From Eretmocerus hayati (Eukaryota; Arthropoda; Insecta; Hymenoptera; Aphelinidae): a DNA stretch of 64,000 nucleotides. Numbering within the stretch: position 1 is the stretch's first letter; each line of letters starts with the position of its first letter. Under the pieces are notes generated by a model that worked only from the letters and a program-made list of their open reading frames with translations, made no database searches and was not told the origin of the DNA. Shown piece after piece: positions 35,431 to 47,214 of this stretch. A program made the position numbers and the translations under genes. Location of the stretch: NCBI GenBank assembly GCA_029851415.1, contig CM056741.1, positions 82,601,282-82,665,281 on the forward strand, read 5' to 3'.

Positions 35431-38196
35431 CCACCTGGAAAACACTTGACAGGCATTCATTGCGTGCATACCTGGAGTTTCAGCCTAACCCAGGGTCTGG
35501 GGAGAAGTGCTGGGATCTCTGAGGTGAAATTTTGTTCATGATCGAGTGCTGAACTGTAGTAATTTCACCAAAATCACGGTTTCAAGGTAGTTTGCGGTTC
35601 TGCTGCGATGTTGAAAATACTTGTGGTGTATAACGTCCTTGACTAACAAGATTTCGAGCTCAATCCCACGTCTCGGGATCGGTACTGACAGCTTTGAGAT
35701 TTACAATTAGCTCGAACTGTCTCTTGAGCATTGCCAACATCGCTATATCACAGTTCCTAGGTAGAATTTTGATATGCTGCCAAGTCAGAAACAGTTTAGT
35801 AATGTTCTGGAAATAGTAAGCAGAACTCCAAGCCCAACCCGATGCAAGGAATTGGTGCCAGAGAATTCTAGATCCATTTTATGCAAAAATTGACCCTAAT
35901 TCAGTCCAAATCTGATTGAAGATGATTCATTTTTGACAAGATTTTGACTCGCTGCCGAATTTGCGAAAATTCTATCACATTTTGATTTAGATGAAGGAAT
36001 TCTCTGATTTAATCTCGGGTCCTGGGATACGTGCTCGGATCCTGGACACAAAATTTTGTCCATAATCGAATACCAAACTGCAAAAATTCCACCAAAATCA
36101 CGGTTTCGAGGTAAATTACGGTTCTGCTGCTACGTTGAGAATACTTGTGGTGTATTACGTTCGTGGCTAACAAGATTTTAAGCTCAATCTCACGTCTAGG
36201 AATTGGTGCTGACAACTTTGAAATTCACTATTAGCTCGAACTGTCCCTTGTGCATCGCGACCATCGCTATATGACAGTCTTCAGGTAGGATTTTGATATG
36301 CTGCCGAGTTGGAAACAGTTTAGTCATATCCTAGGAATGATGATCAGAACTTCAAACCCAACTCCGATGCAAGGGATTGGTGCTAGGAATTGCTAGATCA
36401 ATTTTATGCGAGAATTGACACGAGTTCGATCGAAATTCGATTGAAAATGCCTGATTCTAGGTAAGAATTCGATATGATGCCGACTCGCAAACTATCCCAT
36501 GACATCCTGGGATGAGTGAGCTACATCTTGACCTGAATCACGATTCTGGGGATCGGTGCCAAGAAATCTAAGATTCATTCTAAGCGAAGATTGACATGAG
36601 TTCAGTCCAGATATGTTCGAGAAAAATCATTTCTAGATGGTAATTCAATATGCTGCCAACTTGGAAACTATTCCATGACATTCTGGGATCAATGAGCTAC
36701 ATTTCAAGCTGAATTTCGATCCTGGATATCGGTTCCAGGGAATCGCGCACGCATTCCATTCAAAATTTGACACGACTTCGATTCTAATAAATCGAAAATG
36801 GTGGATTCTGAATGAGATTTCAATATGCTGCCAATTTGAAAAATACTTCAGAACATGCTGTGATGCGTGGGCTACATTTGAATTGGATCTCGATTCCGGA
36901 ATCTGGTGCCAAAAAATTTAAGACGCTGTTCATGCAAAATTTGACACGACTTCGATTCGAATATGATCGAAAATGGTGGATTCTAAATGAGATTCCGATA
37001 TGCTGCCAACTTAGAAATTATTTCATAACATTCTGTGATGAGTGAGCTACATTTTGAACTGGATCTCGATTCCGGAATTCGGTGCCAAGAAAGCTAAGAC
37101 GCGGTTCATGCAAAAATTTGACACAAGTACAGTCTAAATATGATTGAAAATGCTGGATTCTAGATGAGATTTCGATATGCTGGCAACTTGGGAACTACTT
37201 CATAACACTCTGTGATGAGTGAGCTACATTTTGAATCCAATCTCGATTTCGGAATCTGGTGCCGAGAAATCTGAGCCGCGGTTCATGCGAAAATTGACAC
37301 GACATTGTTTTAAATGTGATTGGAAATGGCGGATCTAAATGAGATTTCGATATGCTGCCAACTTCGAAACTATCTCATAACATTCCGTAATGAGTGAGCT
37401 ACATTTCGAACTGGATCTCGATTCCGGAATCTGGTGCCGAGTATTTTAAGACGCGATTCATGCCAAATTTGACATGACTCCGATTCAAATATGATTGAAA
37501 ATGGTGGATTCTAGATGAGATTCCGATATGCCACCAACTGGGAAACTATTCCATCACATTCTGTGATGAGTGAGTTACACTTTGAACTGCATCTCGAATC
37601 CGGAATCTGATGCCAAGAAACCTATGACGCGGTTCATGCAAAAATTCGACACGAGTACAGTCCAAATATGATTGAAGATGCTCGGTTCTAGATGAGATTC
37701 CGATATGCTGCCAACTTAGAAATTATTTCATAACATTTTGTGATGAGTGAGCTACATTTTGAACTGGGTCTCGATTCCGGGATTAGGTGCCAAGAAATTT
37801 AAGACGCGATTTATGCAAAAACTGAGATGAGCTCAATTCAAATTCGATTGAAGATACTTGATTCTGTACGATAATTCGATATGCTACCAACTTGCAAAGC
37901 ATTTCACAACATCCTGTGATAATTGAGCTACATTTTGAACTGGTTCTTGATCCCAGAATTTGATGCCAAGCAATCTAAGATGCGACTCATGCAAAAATTG
38001 ACACGAAGACAGTCCTTATATGATTGAAAATGCTGGATCCTAGATGAGAATTCAATATGCTAGCAACTTGGAAACCATTCCCTAATATTCTGGGATCAGT
38101 GAGCTACATTCTGAGCTGAATGTCGGTTATGGGAATCGGTGCTGAAAATCATCACATGTATATTATACGAGAATTAAGATAAACTCACGAGGAGAG
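35431..38196 (+). repeat. ~176-bp satellite array, forward
   Basis: Monomers marked by GATATGCTGCCAACTTGG, TGATGAGTGAGCTACATTTTGAACTGGATCTCGATTCC and a GGTGCCAAGAAA-like phrase recur at spacings of 173-179 bp between about 36290 and 38060 (roughly eleven units). Older, more diverged units extend left to about 35430. Open frames in this block are satellite by-products. Confidence 0.85.
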
Positions 38197-40403
38197 CATC
38201 AGGTCCGCGGAACACGGATCTTGATGAAACTCTGGGAATCATATTATTTTGGTGAGAAATGAAGGTATCTCCAAGGGTTGAGTCCAATGGGACTCCTGTC
38301 CCAGGATAGTGCTATGGAGCTCAGCATTGCTAGTATATGAGAGGTTCTACAGAACTTTTGACATTTGGGTTACTGCAGAATGAAATTTTTTTTTTCATCG
38401 CACGCGTCTGGAATCAATTTGAGTGGTAACTAGAACCTCAAAAAGGAGTGGAAAAGTGCGTGCCCACTAATCTGGGGGAATGTTATTTCTGTACCAACCA
38501 AAAACGTTCACAGACGTCCAAAGGACTTTTAGATACTCTCAGTCGAATGTAAACCCACCGGATCATTCGCGCACTGCTAGATGTGGTTATCGGTCAGATT
38601 TTTGAGTAATTCTGACTGAAAAGCAACGATTTTTCTGCCTCGCCAGCTCGTTATTACACCACGAGGGGTATTCAAGGAAAACGGCTCTGGAAACTAGAAT
38701 CATTTCAACGCGTCCTTATATGATTCGGGATCGTGGTAATATATATATATATATATATATATATTTGAATACTAAGGTCCCAGAGTGTTTTTCGATCGAC
38801 AGTATATGGGTGGTGCTGATGGCGAGAGTAGTGATAATCACGAGGTTGAGCTCCATATTTTAAGCAGATATGGCAAATGCTATATTTTTTTCTTTTTTCT
38901 TCTCCAATTGCTGCTCTTGCTCCTCTCGTTTAAGTCTCGATTTTTCCCTCTTGACTCGAGCATTGTTTTCACTATTTTTCATGAGTCAATAATATTGAAT
39001 ATCCTGTCACAATCGACGATCTAGCACCACGCTCGCTATTTCCCATGTATCTAATTTTAAAATCCTCTCAAAATGGTTATAATAGTCGATTTGCACAGAG
39101 TTGTCGTCAAATGCCCGAAACCGATATTGATAGTAGAGCTCAGAATCAGGAAACAACTAGTTGCGCGAATTACTACAAGCCCCCCCCTGCCGTACACAGT
39201 CGTCCCAAATTCTCTACAATGTTTACCGGTGAGCACAAACATACACATCTACAGCGTAATGCTGTGTCTATGTTTGATAAGCCTGTACGACAAGCCGCTC
39301 GAGAAGCCGGAGCTCTGAAATTCCTTCTGCTCAAGATCTGGCGCCTTGTCCGTAATTCTTCAATTGACCGTAAAATTTTTGAATAAAGTCTATGGTGGCA
39401 TTTGAAGGTAGAATGGGTTCTCTGGTGTGATTAATCTGTTTCCAAGATGATATGAGCGATTGCAACTTCATAGAAGTACTGAGACGGGCTCGATCACATC
39501 GACCGCTTCGATACAGTTCTTGTAATGCTTCTCACTCAAATAACATTCCATATCAGGACATGAGAACTATGGGATATTGTTCAAAAATAGGTGGAGAGAA
39601 ATGAGCAAAACATCCCAGGAGCGTACCCCCCTTCTCCCCCTCGTGCCGTGGAAATTTGACCATTTTTAGTCGAGTGGGCGCATGAACTGACCCATCTTCT
39701 TGATGCTATCATTTAAACGCAATTGGTCGCACGCACCTAAACCAAACGGGATATTATTTGTGTTGTTTCAAGCTATTGAAATCCGTTTCGATCATGTAAC
39801 TATCGCAGATGTTATTTTTTTTATAAGCTCAGTACGGGAGATCTCAACTTTTCGTGAAAACACGGTTACGCGACTTCGACGTTTGTTTATGAACGCCACG
39901 TTGAAGGCACGCGTCTGAAACCAATCTTTTCTCAATATATAGGGTGCCTAAAATGTCACTGAATTTTGGTAGAATTTTTCGAGCAATGTTATTTTTGCAG
40001 CAGACTGAAGAAATCAAAAAACGGCGCGAGTACGCAAAGAGATACCCAAAGAATGAGGGTTGCGGGCCGTGCTGTGGATAAACAGATTCTTTTGACAGAA
40101 CAGCGAATAGAGTACACATTCCGAGGCCCTCGAATCTATTCAAATCAACTCCGACACTTTGATAATTTTTTGAAGGTTCAGAGATAGCGTGCAGTACGCC
40201 TAATGTCAAAAGTTCTGTAGAACCTCTCATATGTATACATGTATCTCTTGAGCACGGGCCTATATAGACAATGCTAACCTTCATGGCTGTGTATTGGGAT
40301 AGGGGGGCCATTGGACTCAACCCTTGCAGATACCTTCATTTCTCACCGAAACAAGATGATTCCCAGAGTCTCATCAAGATACGTGTTCCGCAGACCTGAT
40401 GCT
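38197..40403. mobile_element. 2.2-kb TIR element inserted in satellite
   Basis: The sequence 38197-38372 (GAGCATCAGGTCCGCGGAACACG...) is repeated inverted at about 40190-40403. Forward satellite lies on both sides, so the block inserted into the array. The interior has a (TA)n run (38739-38764) and short frames without recognisable domains. No clear target duplication was found. Confidence 0.65.
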
Positions 40404-41935
40404 CCCCCTTGTCAGTCCAAATCCGGTTAGAAACGCTTGATCCTGGATTTGAATTTTTTTTTTTTTTTCATTAAGTGGATTTGAATTTGATATGCTGCCT
40501 GCAAACTATCACATGACATTCTGTGTTGAGTGAGCTACATTTTTTGCTGAATTTCCATATGGGAATTGGTGCCAAATGATCTCGGATTCATCTTTTTGGA
40601 TGAATGACATGATATCAGTTAAAATATGATCCAGAGGATTCCATTCTAGATAAGAATCAGGTATGCTGACAAGTTGGGAACCATCTCACGACAACTTGGG
40701 ACAAGTGAGCCCAACTTCGGGCCAAATCTCGATCCTCGGAATCCATGCAGAAAAATTTAAAACCCATTTTTTTAGCGAAGAATCACATGAGATCAGTTCA
40801 AATCTGTTTGAAAATATTGACTATTAGATTCGTGTTCTATATGCTGTAAACTCAAAAATAGTCCGTTCAGTCTCTCGGATGAATGGTAGACATCGAGATT
40901 ATGAGGAAACATGCATATTTCACAACTCGGGTTCCTACTTATTCCCAGTTCCACTTTAATAAATCCCAGTCCGTGAACGGTTATGTGAAGAATGAGATGC
41001 GCCAAGTATGAAGTACTATTAAGGATCGAAGGATAGAGAATCAGACGATAGTCATCCATTTGTATCATAATGTGATAAATGACAAGGATAGTCATACGCC
41101 CGTTGTGAACAGAATATTATGAAATAGTTTCGAAGTTGGCAGCATATCGGGATCTCATCTAGAATCCACCATTTTCGATCATATTTGGACAGTACTCGTG
41201 TCAAATTTTGCATGAATCGTATCTCGGACTTCTTGGCACCAGATTCGAGAATCGAGATCCAGTTCAAAATATTGCTCATTCATCCCAGAACGTCATAGAA
41301 TAGCTTACAAGTTGGCTGCATACCGAATCCTTATGTAGGATCGAGTATCTTCAATCGAATTTGAACTGAGCTCATCTCGATTTTCGCATGATATACATGT
41401 GAGATTCCATAGCACTAAATTCCGGAATCGAGATCCAGTTCAAAATGTAGCTCACTCATCACAGAATGTTATGGAAAAGTTTCCAAGTTGGCAGCATATC
41501 GAAATCTCATATAGAATCCAGCATTTCCAATCACATTTGGTCTGTACTCGTTTCAATTTTTGCATGAACCGTGTCTCAGATTTTTTGGGACCCTATCCCG
41601 GAATCGAGATCCAGTTTAAAATGTAGCTCACTAATAGCAAGATGTTATGGAATAGTTTCCAAGTTGGCAGCATATCGAAATCTCATATAGAATCCACTAT
41701 TCTCAATCATATTTGAATCGGAGTCGTGTCAAATTTTGCATGAATCGCGTCTTGAATTTCTTGACACCAGATTCCGGAATCGAGATCCAGTTCGGGATGT
41801 AGCTCACCCATTACAGAATCTCATGAAATAGTTTCGAAGTTGGCAGCATATCGAAATCTCATTTAGATCCGACATTTTCAATCATATTTGAAACAGAGTC
41901 GTGTCAATTTTCGCATGCAAGAGAAGCACGTCCCA
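40404..41935. repeat. ~176-bp satellite, orientation switch
   Basis: Forward monomers (near 40490, 40664, 40837) are followed by reverse-complement monomers (near 41139, 41313, 41492, 41667, 41842), again at 174-179-bp spacing. The switch lies at about 40870-41100. The reverse block matches the forward monomers near 37290-38000 best, as in an inverted duplication. Confidence 0.85.
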
Positions 41936-42102
41936 AATTTGCTAGATAGAGTTTAGAACCCAAACTGAATAAAAATATTGGAACCCTGAGATTTAACGTG
42001 GAATCAACAAGGTTGGAGAACACGCATACACAATACCTACACACACGTACTCAATTAACGGGAAATTTTTCGGAAAATCCTGATGGATTTCATGATTATT
42101 AA
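41936..42102 (+). other. Junction between satellite and gag relic
   Basis: Ordinary AT-rich sequence; may be the leader of the plus-strand retroelement. No LTR recognised. Confidence 0.3.
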
Positions 42103-44198
42103 ATGATGAGAAACGATGAGTGGCCTCTCGTTAGTGATAAATCACACGTTCGTTTTGGGCAAGATTACGGATGAGATACTCCAAATCTCGGCGCCGAAAA
42201 TCTTGCTACGCATAGATTCAGGCGGGACTTTCACAGTTCTGGCGCTGAGGACCTTGATGGTCAACGTGAGTGGTACAGGTCGGCGAACGTGGATGCCAAT
42301 TCAATGCGTCCTATGTTCAGACAAAAGTTTCACACTCTTGAGACTGAAGTGGCTAGAAGTCGCAAGTCCGAGTCAGATCCTCAGGGTCTCAATGCTGAAA
42401 GAGTCGACAGTAAGGTGACCAGGCGAGAGCTTCAGAGCCTCGGTGCTGAGTCTAGATATAAGGAGATGTCCAAGAGGGGCTTGGATGTCACAGGTAGTTA
42501 TAAAGACTAAAATATAAAGCTTTATCAAAACGAATGTAGTGAAGATAATGAGAAACCACGATTCCCAGAGGATTCTGATACTTTGAATAAACATAATTTC
42601 GATGTTCGATCTCGTAGAATTACGTGGGACGAAAACCACAAAAATCCAGAAGACTCGTACGATGACGAGCTATATCACTCACAACAGGAATCCAAACGTT
42701 CTCACCGAAACAAATATACAAAACAGGCACGAAGACACAAAATCACTCGAAATATTCCCGATTCCGAATCATCCTCCACTGATTTAGATATGTAAGACGA
42801 ATTAAATTATGAAAACAGCAGCAATCATAGCAAGAAATCCGATAAATCTGCAATAAATGCACAGAATGGGAATAGAAAATCTCACTATGGTCGAAAATCT
42901 GGACGAAACAGTGATCAAAACTCGGACGCGAGTACACGCATCCGCCACGCAAATTCAAGAAATGTGTCTACACGATCGAACACTGACCGCGGGCACACTT
43001 GAAAATTCCGATTAACTCTGAGCCAAGCACTGAATAACATAATGCCATACGATGGAAACCCCGATATGCTAGCCCTTTTCTGTCAAAATATTTGATACAT
43101 AGTAGATGAATATGACCCAGAATCTGAACCATGGGTTTTGTCTGCATTGGCAAGCAAACTTAGAGGTCGAGCCGCGGAAGGATATATAGCGAGATTAACT
43201 CAGTACACTTGAGTCAAGAGATTGCTAGACGACATGACTATACAGTACAGTGGAGTCGATGGGGCAGACAAGGTCCTCGCTGAATTAGAATTGGTTCAAC
43301 AAAAATCAGGGAAAGATGCAGGAGATTATGGTTTACGCGTTCAAACTCTCCACAACCGATTATTAAATGTGTATGATTCTGATCAAAATTTAAAAGATTG
43401 GGAGCGAAAAACGTACAAAAATAATGCAGACAACGAAGCATCACAGCAATTCATATTCGGTCTCGCGGGAGCACTAGAACATCAGATCAGATCCACTAAT
43501 CCCAAAACCTTACGTGAAGCTATCGCGGAAGCCGTAAATTTCGAAAATAAGACGAGTGCTAGAACACTCTTCTCAGGGAAGATTCCTGATCTTAGCTTGG
43601 TTGGAATGGAACCGATTATAAATGCCCTAATCGACGTGAAATTGAAGGGAAAACGTGCATCAGAGCCCCAACCAATTGGAAAATTTCGCAATTAGACGAG
43701 GTATCGTTTCCGATGAATGTAGATACTGCCATGTCTCCGGCCATTTTGAGAGAAAATGCCCACGTAGAGTTCAAAATTCAAAGCCTTGCAGAAATTGTCG
43801 CAAACCAGGGCATACATTCAAAGATTGTCGTGATTTAGACGAGATAATTAACTCTCATTTGATTGATTTTTACGCAATTCTCCAAAATCAAGCGAACCGC
43901 ACAACAGGATATAATGATACAAATCGGGATAGTAGTCGCCCAGATACACCGTCTATGATGGAAACACGGAGAGAGAGTGGGCGTGACGAGATGAGACGCG
44001 TAAATTTTAGATATGGCCCGCCTCGCCACGATAATGAGCATTACGATGGAGGATCGTTGAGGGAATATAGTTCGGGGAACGAGAATTATATCAGAAATGA
44101 TATGAATCGTGACCACAACGGGTATGGCAAGAATCGTGATAACATGTATCCCAATCGGCCGCAAAATAATCACGGACATAGAAATGGGAACCGCGGAA
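42103..44198 (+). pseudogene. Gag of a second Gypsy element
   Basis: One frame runs from ATG 42103 to 43695 without a frameshift but with about seven stops (for example TGA 42172-42174, TAA 42508-42510, TAA 42793-42795, TAG 43693-43695). After a frame change near 43660 it continues to the inserted palindrome. The N-terminus is charged and disordered; the gag core follows (LASKLRGRAAEGYI, DAGDYGLRVQTLHNRLL, QQFIFGLAGALEHQIR). Two CCHC zinc knuckles come next, CRYCHVSGHFERKC and CRNCRKPGHTFKDC, then an Asn/Arg-rich tail. Gag forms the particle and binds RNA. It resembles the minus-strand gag core at 22712-23332 but keeps the zinc knuckles that element lacks. Confidence 0.9.
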
Positions 44199-45966
44199 AG
44201 GGACTAGGCGGGTAAGCATGGTGCATCGGTCCTTGTCAGGTATGGCTCCGGAAGCAATTTCTCCCAGTTTCTAACCCCAAACTATGGGGAAAGCAATAGT
44301 TCTTGGGTCCCGAAGTCACCCTATGTTTTGGGGCAGCCTGAAAACTCTCTAAAAAACGCTAAAAGTCGATGTTCCTTCTATTGAATCGCATTCTGACGCA
44401 TCTCAATGAAACGTTCTGAAATTTTTTTGACATACTCTTGAAACATCAACGGAGAGTGGTTTCATCTCGACAACTTTTGATTCAAGCCCCGAAAAAAATT
44501 GTTGAAAAATGTAAAATCAATTTTTAACCCTGTTATCTGTAATTAAGACGTTAGTGAACCATCTTATCGTATTTGTCGGCTCATTTTACGTCGGGAACCA
44601 CTTCGAAATATATCATTTTTGGTGGTGGAAAGTGGTCAAAAACGTCAAAAATCAATTTCAATTTTTCATACACTAGCCTCTCTTGCGCATACGCGTCGAT
44701 CTATGCTCCTGAAAGTATCTTTGATCGATAGCTGGTGTAATTTCCTCTGAAATGACCCCTTGCGAAAGTCGATTTGAGGCAATTACAGCTGTAATATGAC
44801 TGGTGCAGAAAATGGAAAAACCCAAGTTATCAAATCCGTGAATCCGTGCTTCCTTCGATGGCCTTGAAAAATGCGAATTTTGAATTGGGTCCTTTCTCAC
44901 ATGCGAACATGTGTTTTTGACGTATTTTTTGACGTAGAAACCGAATACGCGGTCAGTTCCGTTCCAAACCTTCAGGATTTCTCACCAGACTCATGAAACC
45001 GACTCGATAATGGATGTTCATCTCCGGCCGTTTTAAACATATTTGAGACGAATTGTCGGTGTATGGCGAGGTTTGGGTGGATTGTGTACTAGATGCAACT
45101 ATGTTCCCCAATGTATTCTGACTAGCCGAAGACGATCCCGATGGTTTTGAGGCTCGAGGAAGCGGTGGGAGTGAGATTTCTGTTGTTGGAGCTGGATTTT
45201 GTTGTTTAATTTCATATGAGGAAACTATATCGACCAGCTTATATGAGGATAGCAGCGCTTCTGCGAGCTTCGAAACCATCACCATTGTCATCAGCTGTTC
45301 AGAATACATTACAAAACATAGTTGTATCTGGTACACAATCCACCCAAACTTTCCCATACACCGACAATTCATCTCAAATATGTTCAAGACGGCTGAAGAT
45401 GAGCATCCATTATCGAGTCGGTTTCATGAGTTTGGTGAGAAATCCTGAAGGTTTGGAACATAATTGACCGCGTATTCGGTTTCTACGTCAAAAAATACAT
45501 CAAAAACACATGTTAGAAAGGACCAAATCAAAATTCGCATTTTTCAAGGCCATCGAAGGGAGCACGGATTCACGGATTTGATACCTTGGGTTTTTCCATT
45601 TTCTGCACCAGTCATATTTCAACTGTAATTGCATCAAATCGACTCTTGCAAGGGGTCATTTCAAAGGAAATTACACCAGCTATCGATTGAAAATACTTCC
45701 AGGAGCGTAGATCAACGCGCATGCGCAGGAGAGGCTAGTTTATGAAAAAGAATTTGCTTTGAAATTGATTTTTGACGTTTTTGACCACTTTCCACCACCA
45801 AAAATGATATATTTCGAAGTGGTTTCCGACGTAAAATAAGCCGACAAATACGATGAGATGGTACTCTAACGTCTTAATTACAGATAAGGGTTCGAAACTG
45901 GGAGACATTGCTTCCGGGGCCATACCTGACAAGGGCCGATTCACCATGCTTACCCGCCTAGTCCCT
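44199..45966. mobile_element. 1.8-kb palindrome inserted in gag
   Basis: Arms of about 970 bp (44199-45166) and 720 bp (45250-45966) are inverted copies with a very short centre. The termini read AAAGGGACTAGGCGGGTAAGC. The gag tail (Asn/Arg-rich) continues after it at 45967, so it is an insertion. No target duplication is evident. The arms contain CGTATTTTTTGACGTAGAAACCGAAT, nearly identical to a stretch in the arms of the 13.8-kb palindrome. Confidence 0.85.
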
Positions 45967-46242
45967 TTTATGGATAGAAACAATAGGAGAGGATATTACA
46001 ATAATGGCATGAATCGCAATAGAAATTATTCATCAAATAATGATCGCAATAACTATCGTGGCCAGGGATTGAATGCTCATAGCAATCCTTATCATAATCG
46101 AGGCAACAATGAGCGACGTTATCAGAACGATTGGCCAAACAATAATGATGAACGTAGTGGGAATGACCACGGACAGAATAGTAATGATGGCGGGAAGTAT
46201 TTTAAAGAAACGAGGGATGGGATCGAAATACAAGAAATGTAG
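45967..46242 (+). pseudogene. Gag C-terminal tail after the insertion
   Basis: Codes for an Asn/Arg/Tyr-rich tail (MDRNNRRGYYNNGMNRNRN) with the same composition as the sequence before the palindrome. The open frame starts upstream inside the palindrome (45853), but that part is incidental. Confidence 0.75.
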
Positions 46243-46401
46243 GTCCCAATGAGAATTCGTCAAGTTCTCAGGGAAATCCTTTAAACTTCTAAGGTGCTCG
46301 GCATCAAGCCACGGGGTCGAGCCCGAACAATTAAATAAACCGAAGAAACCACAACGGCATGTCTCGATTCGCCTACTCGATGCGAGCCAACAAAACATCC
46401 G

Positions 46402-46665
46402 GTGGTTGAGTTTCAAAGTGACAATTCGAAGAATAATGTGTACCATTTTCACGCCAACACGGGGGCGTACATAACATTGCTGAAAGCAAAATGCGTCAAA
46501 GAAAATCGAAAGATCGATAGGGACTATATTGTATCAATCAGCGGCGTTACCGCTGCCAAATGTTTTACTTTGGGGAAAATAAAGATGAATTTGAATGGGC
46601 TAGATTGTGATGTCCATCTTGTGCCAGATGATTTCGCAATTAATACGAATGGACTCCTTGGATGA
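46402..46665 (+). pseudogene. Retropepsin of the second Gypsy element
   Basis: The protease fold is recognisable by order: HFHANTGAYITLL in place of the D-T-G active site, then VSISGVTA, then CDVHLVPDD and NGLLG at the end. The catalytic Asp is Asn, so the enzyme would be inactive. The change fits a single G-to-A transition. A TGA follows at about 46663-46665. Confidence 0.8.
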
Positions 46666-46911
46666 AGAGAATTCGAAAAACATGGGAGGCTAATTGACGC
46701 CGAAGCGAGGTGTCTTAGATTTGCGGAGTAGCAAATACCTCCCGTGGAGAAGGTGAAATTCAAAATACCCCCGCGCACAAGACAAGTTATCTACGCGAAA
46801 GTGAATAATGATGTGAAAGTAGGATTCGTAGGACTTCAGGACCTAGAACAAGGGATCCTGTTCGGGAATTTTGTCAAGACGAATGACAATGGCTAAGCCT
46901 ATGCGATTTGC

Positions 46912-47214
46912 ATGAATATTAATGATACAGGAATTGAGATAGAACCCCCGGAAGTGTCCCTTGAATTATGTGAAACAGTAGAAATGAAAAAGGATATTTT
47001 TGATGAAGAGGACTCAGAAATCGAATTGAATACAGAACAGAAGGTCAATATATTGAGATTCGCGACGGAGGAAGTAAAAGATCGCGCCGCAAAAGTTTTT
47101 GATAGGATAGATCCTAAAACATCGGAGGGTCTTAATGAAGAAGAAATACAACATTTAGAGGATCTCATAAAGGAGAATCCTTACGTTTTTGGTGAATGTT
47201 TGGATTGTTTCTGA
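46912..47214 (+). pseudogene. Protease-RT linker of the second Gypsy element
   Basis: 100 codons with the acidic region and helix seen before RT in Gypsy elements (SEGLNEEEIQHLEDLIKENP, parallel to GLNQEEKESVEQLVKMFP in the minus-strand element). The coding match stops at about 47200, just before RT would begin. Confidence 0.75.
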
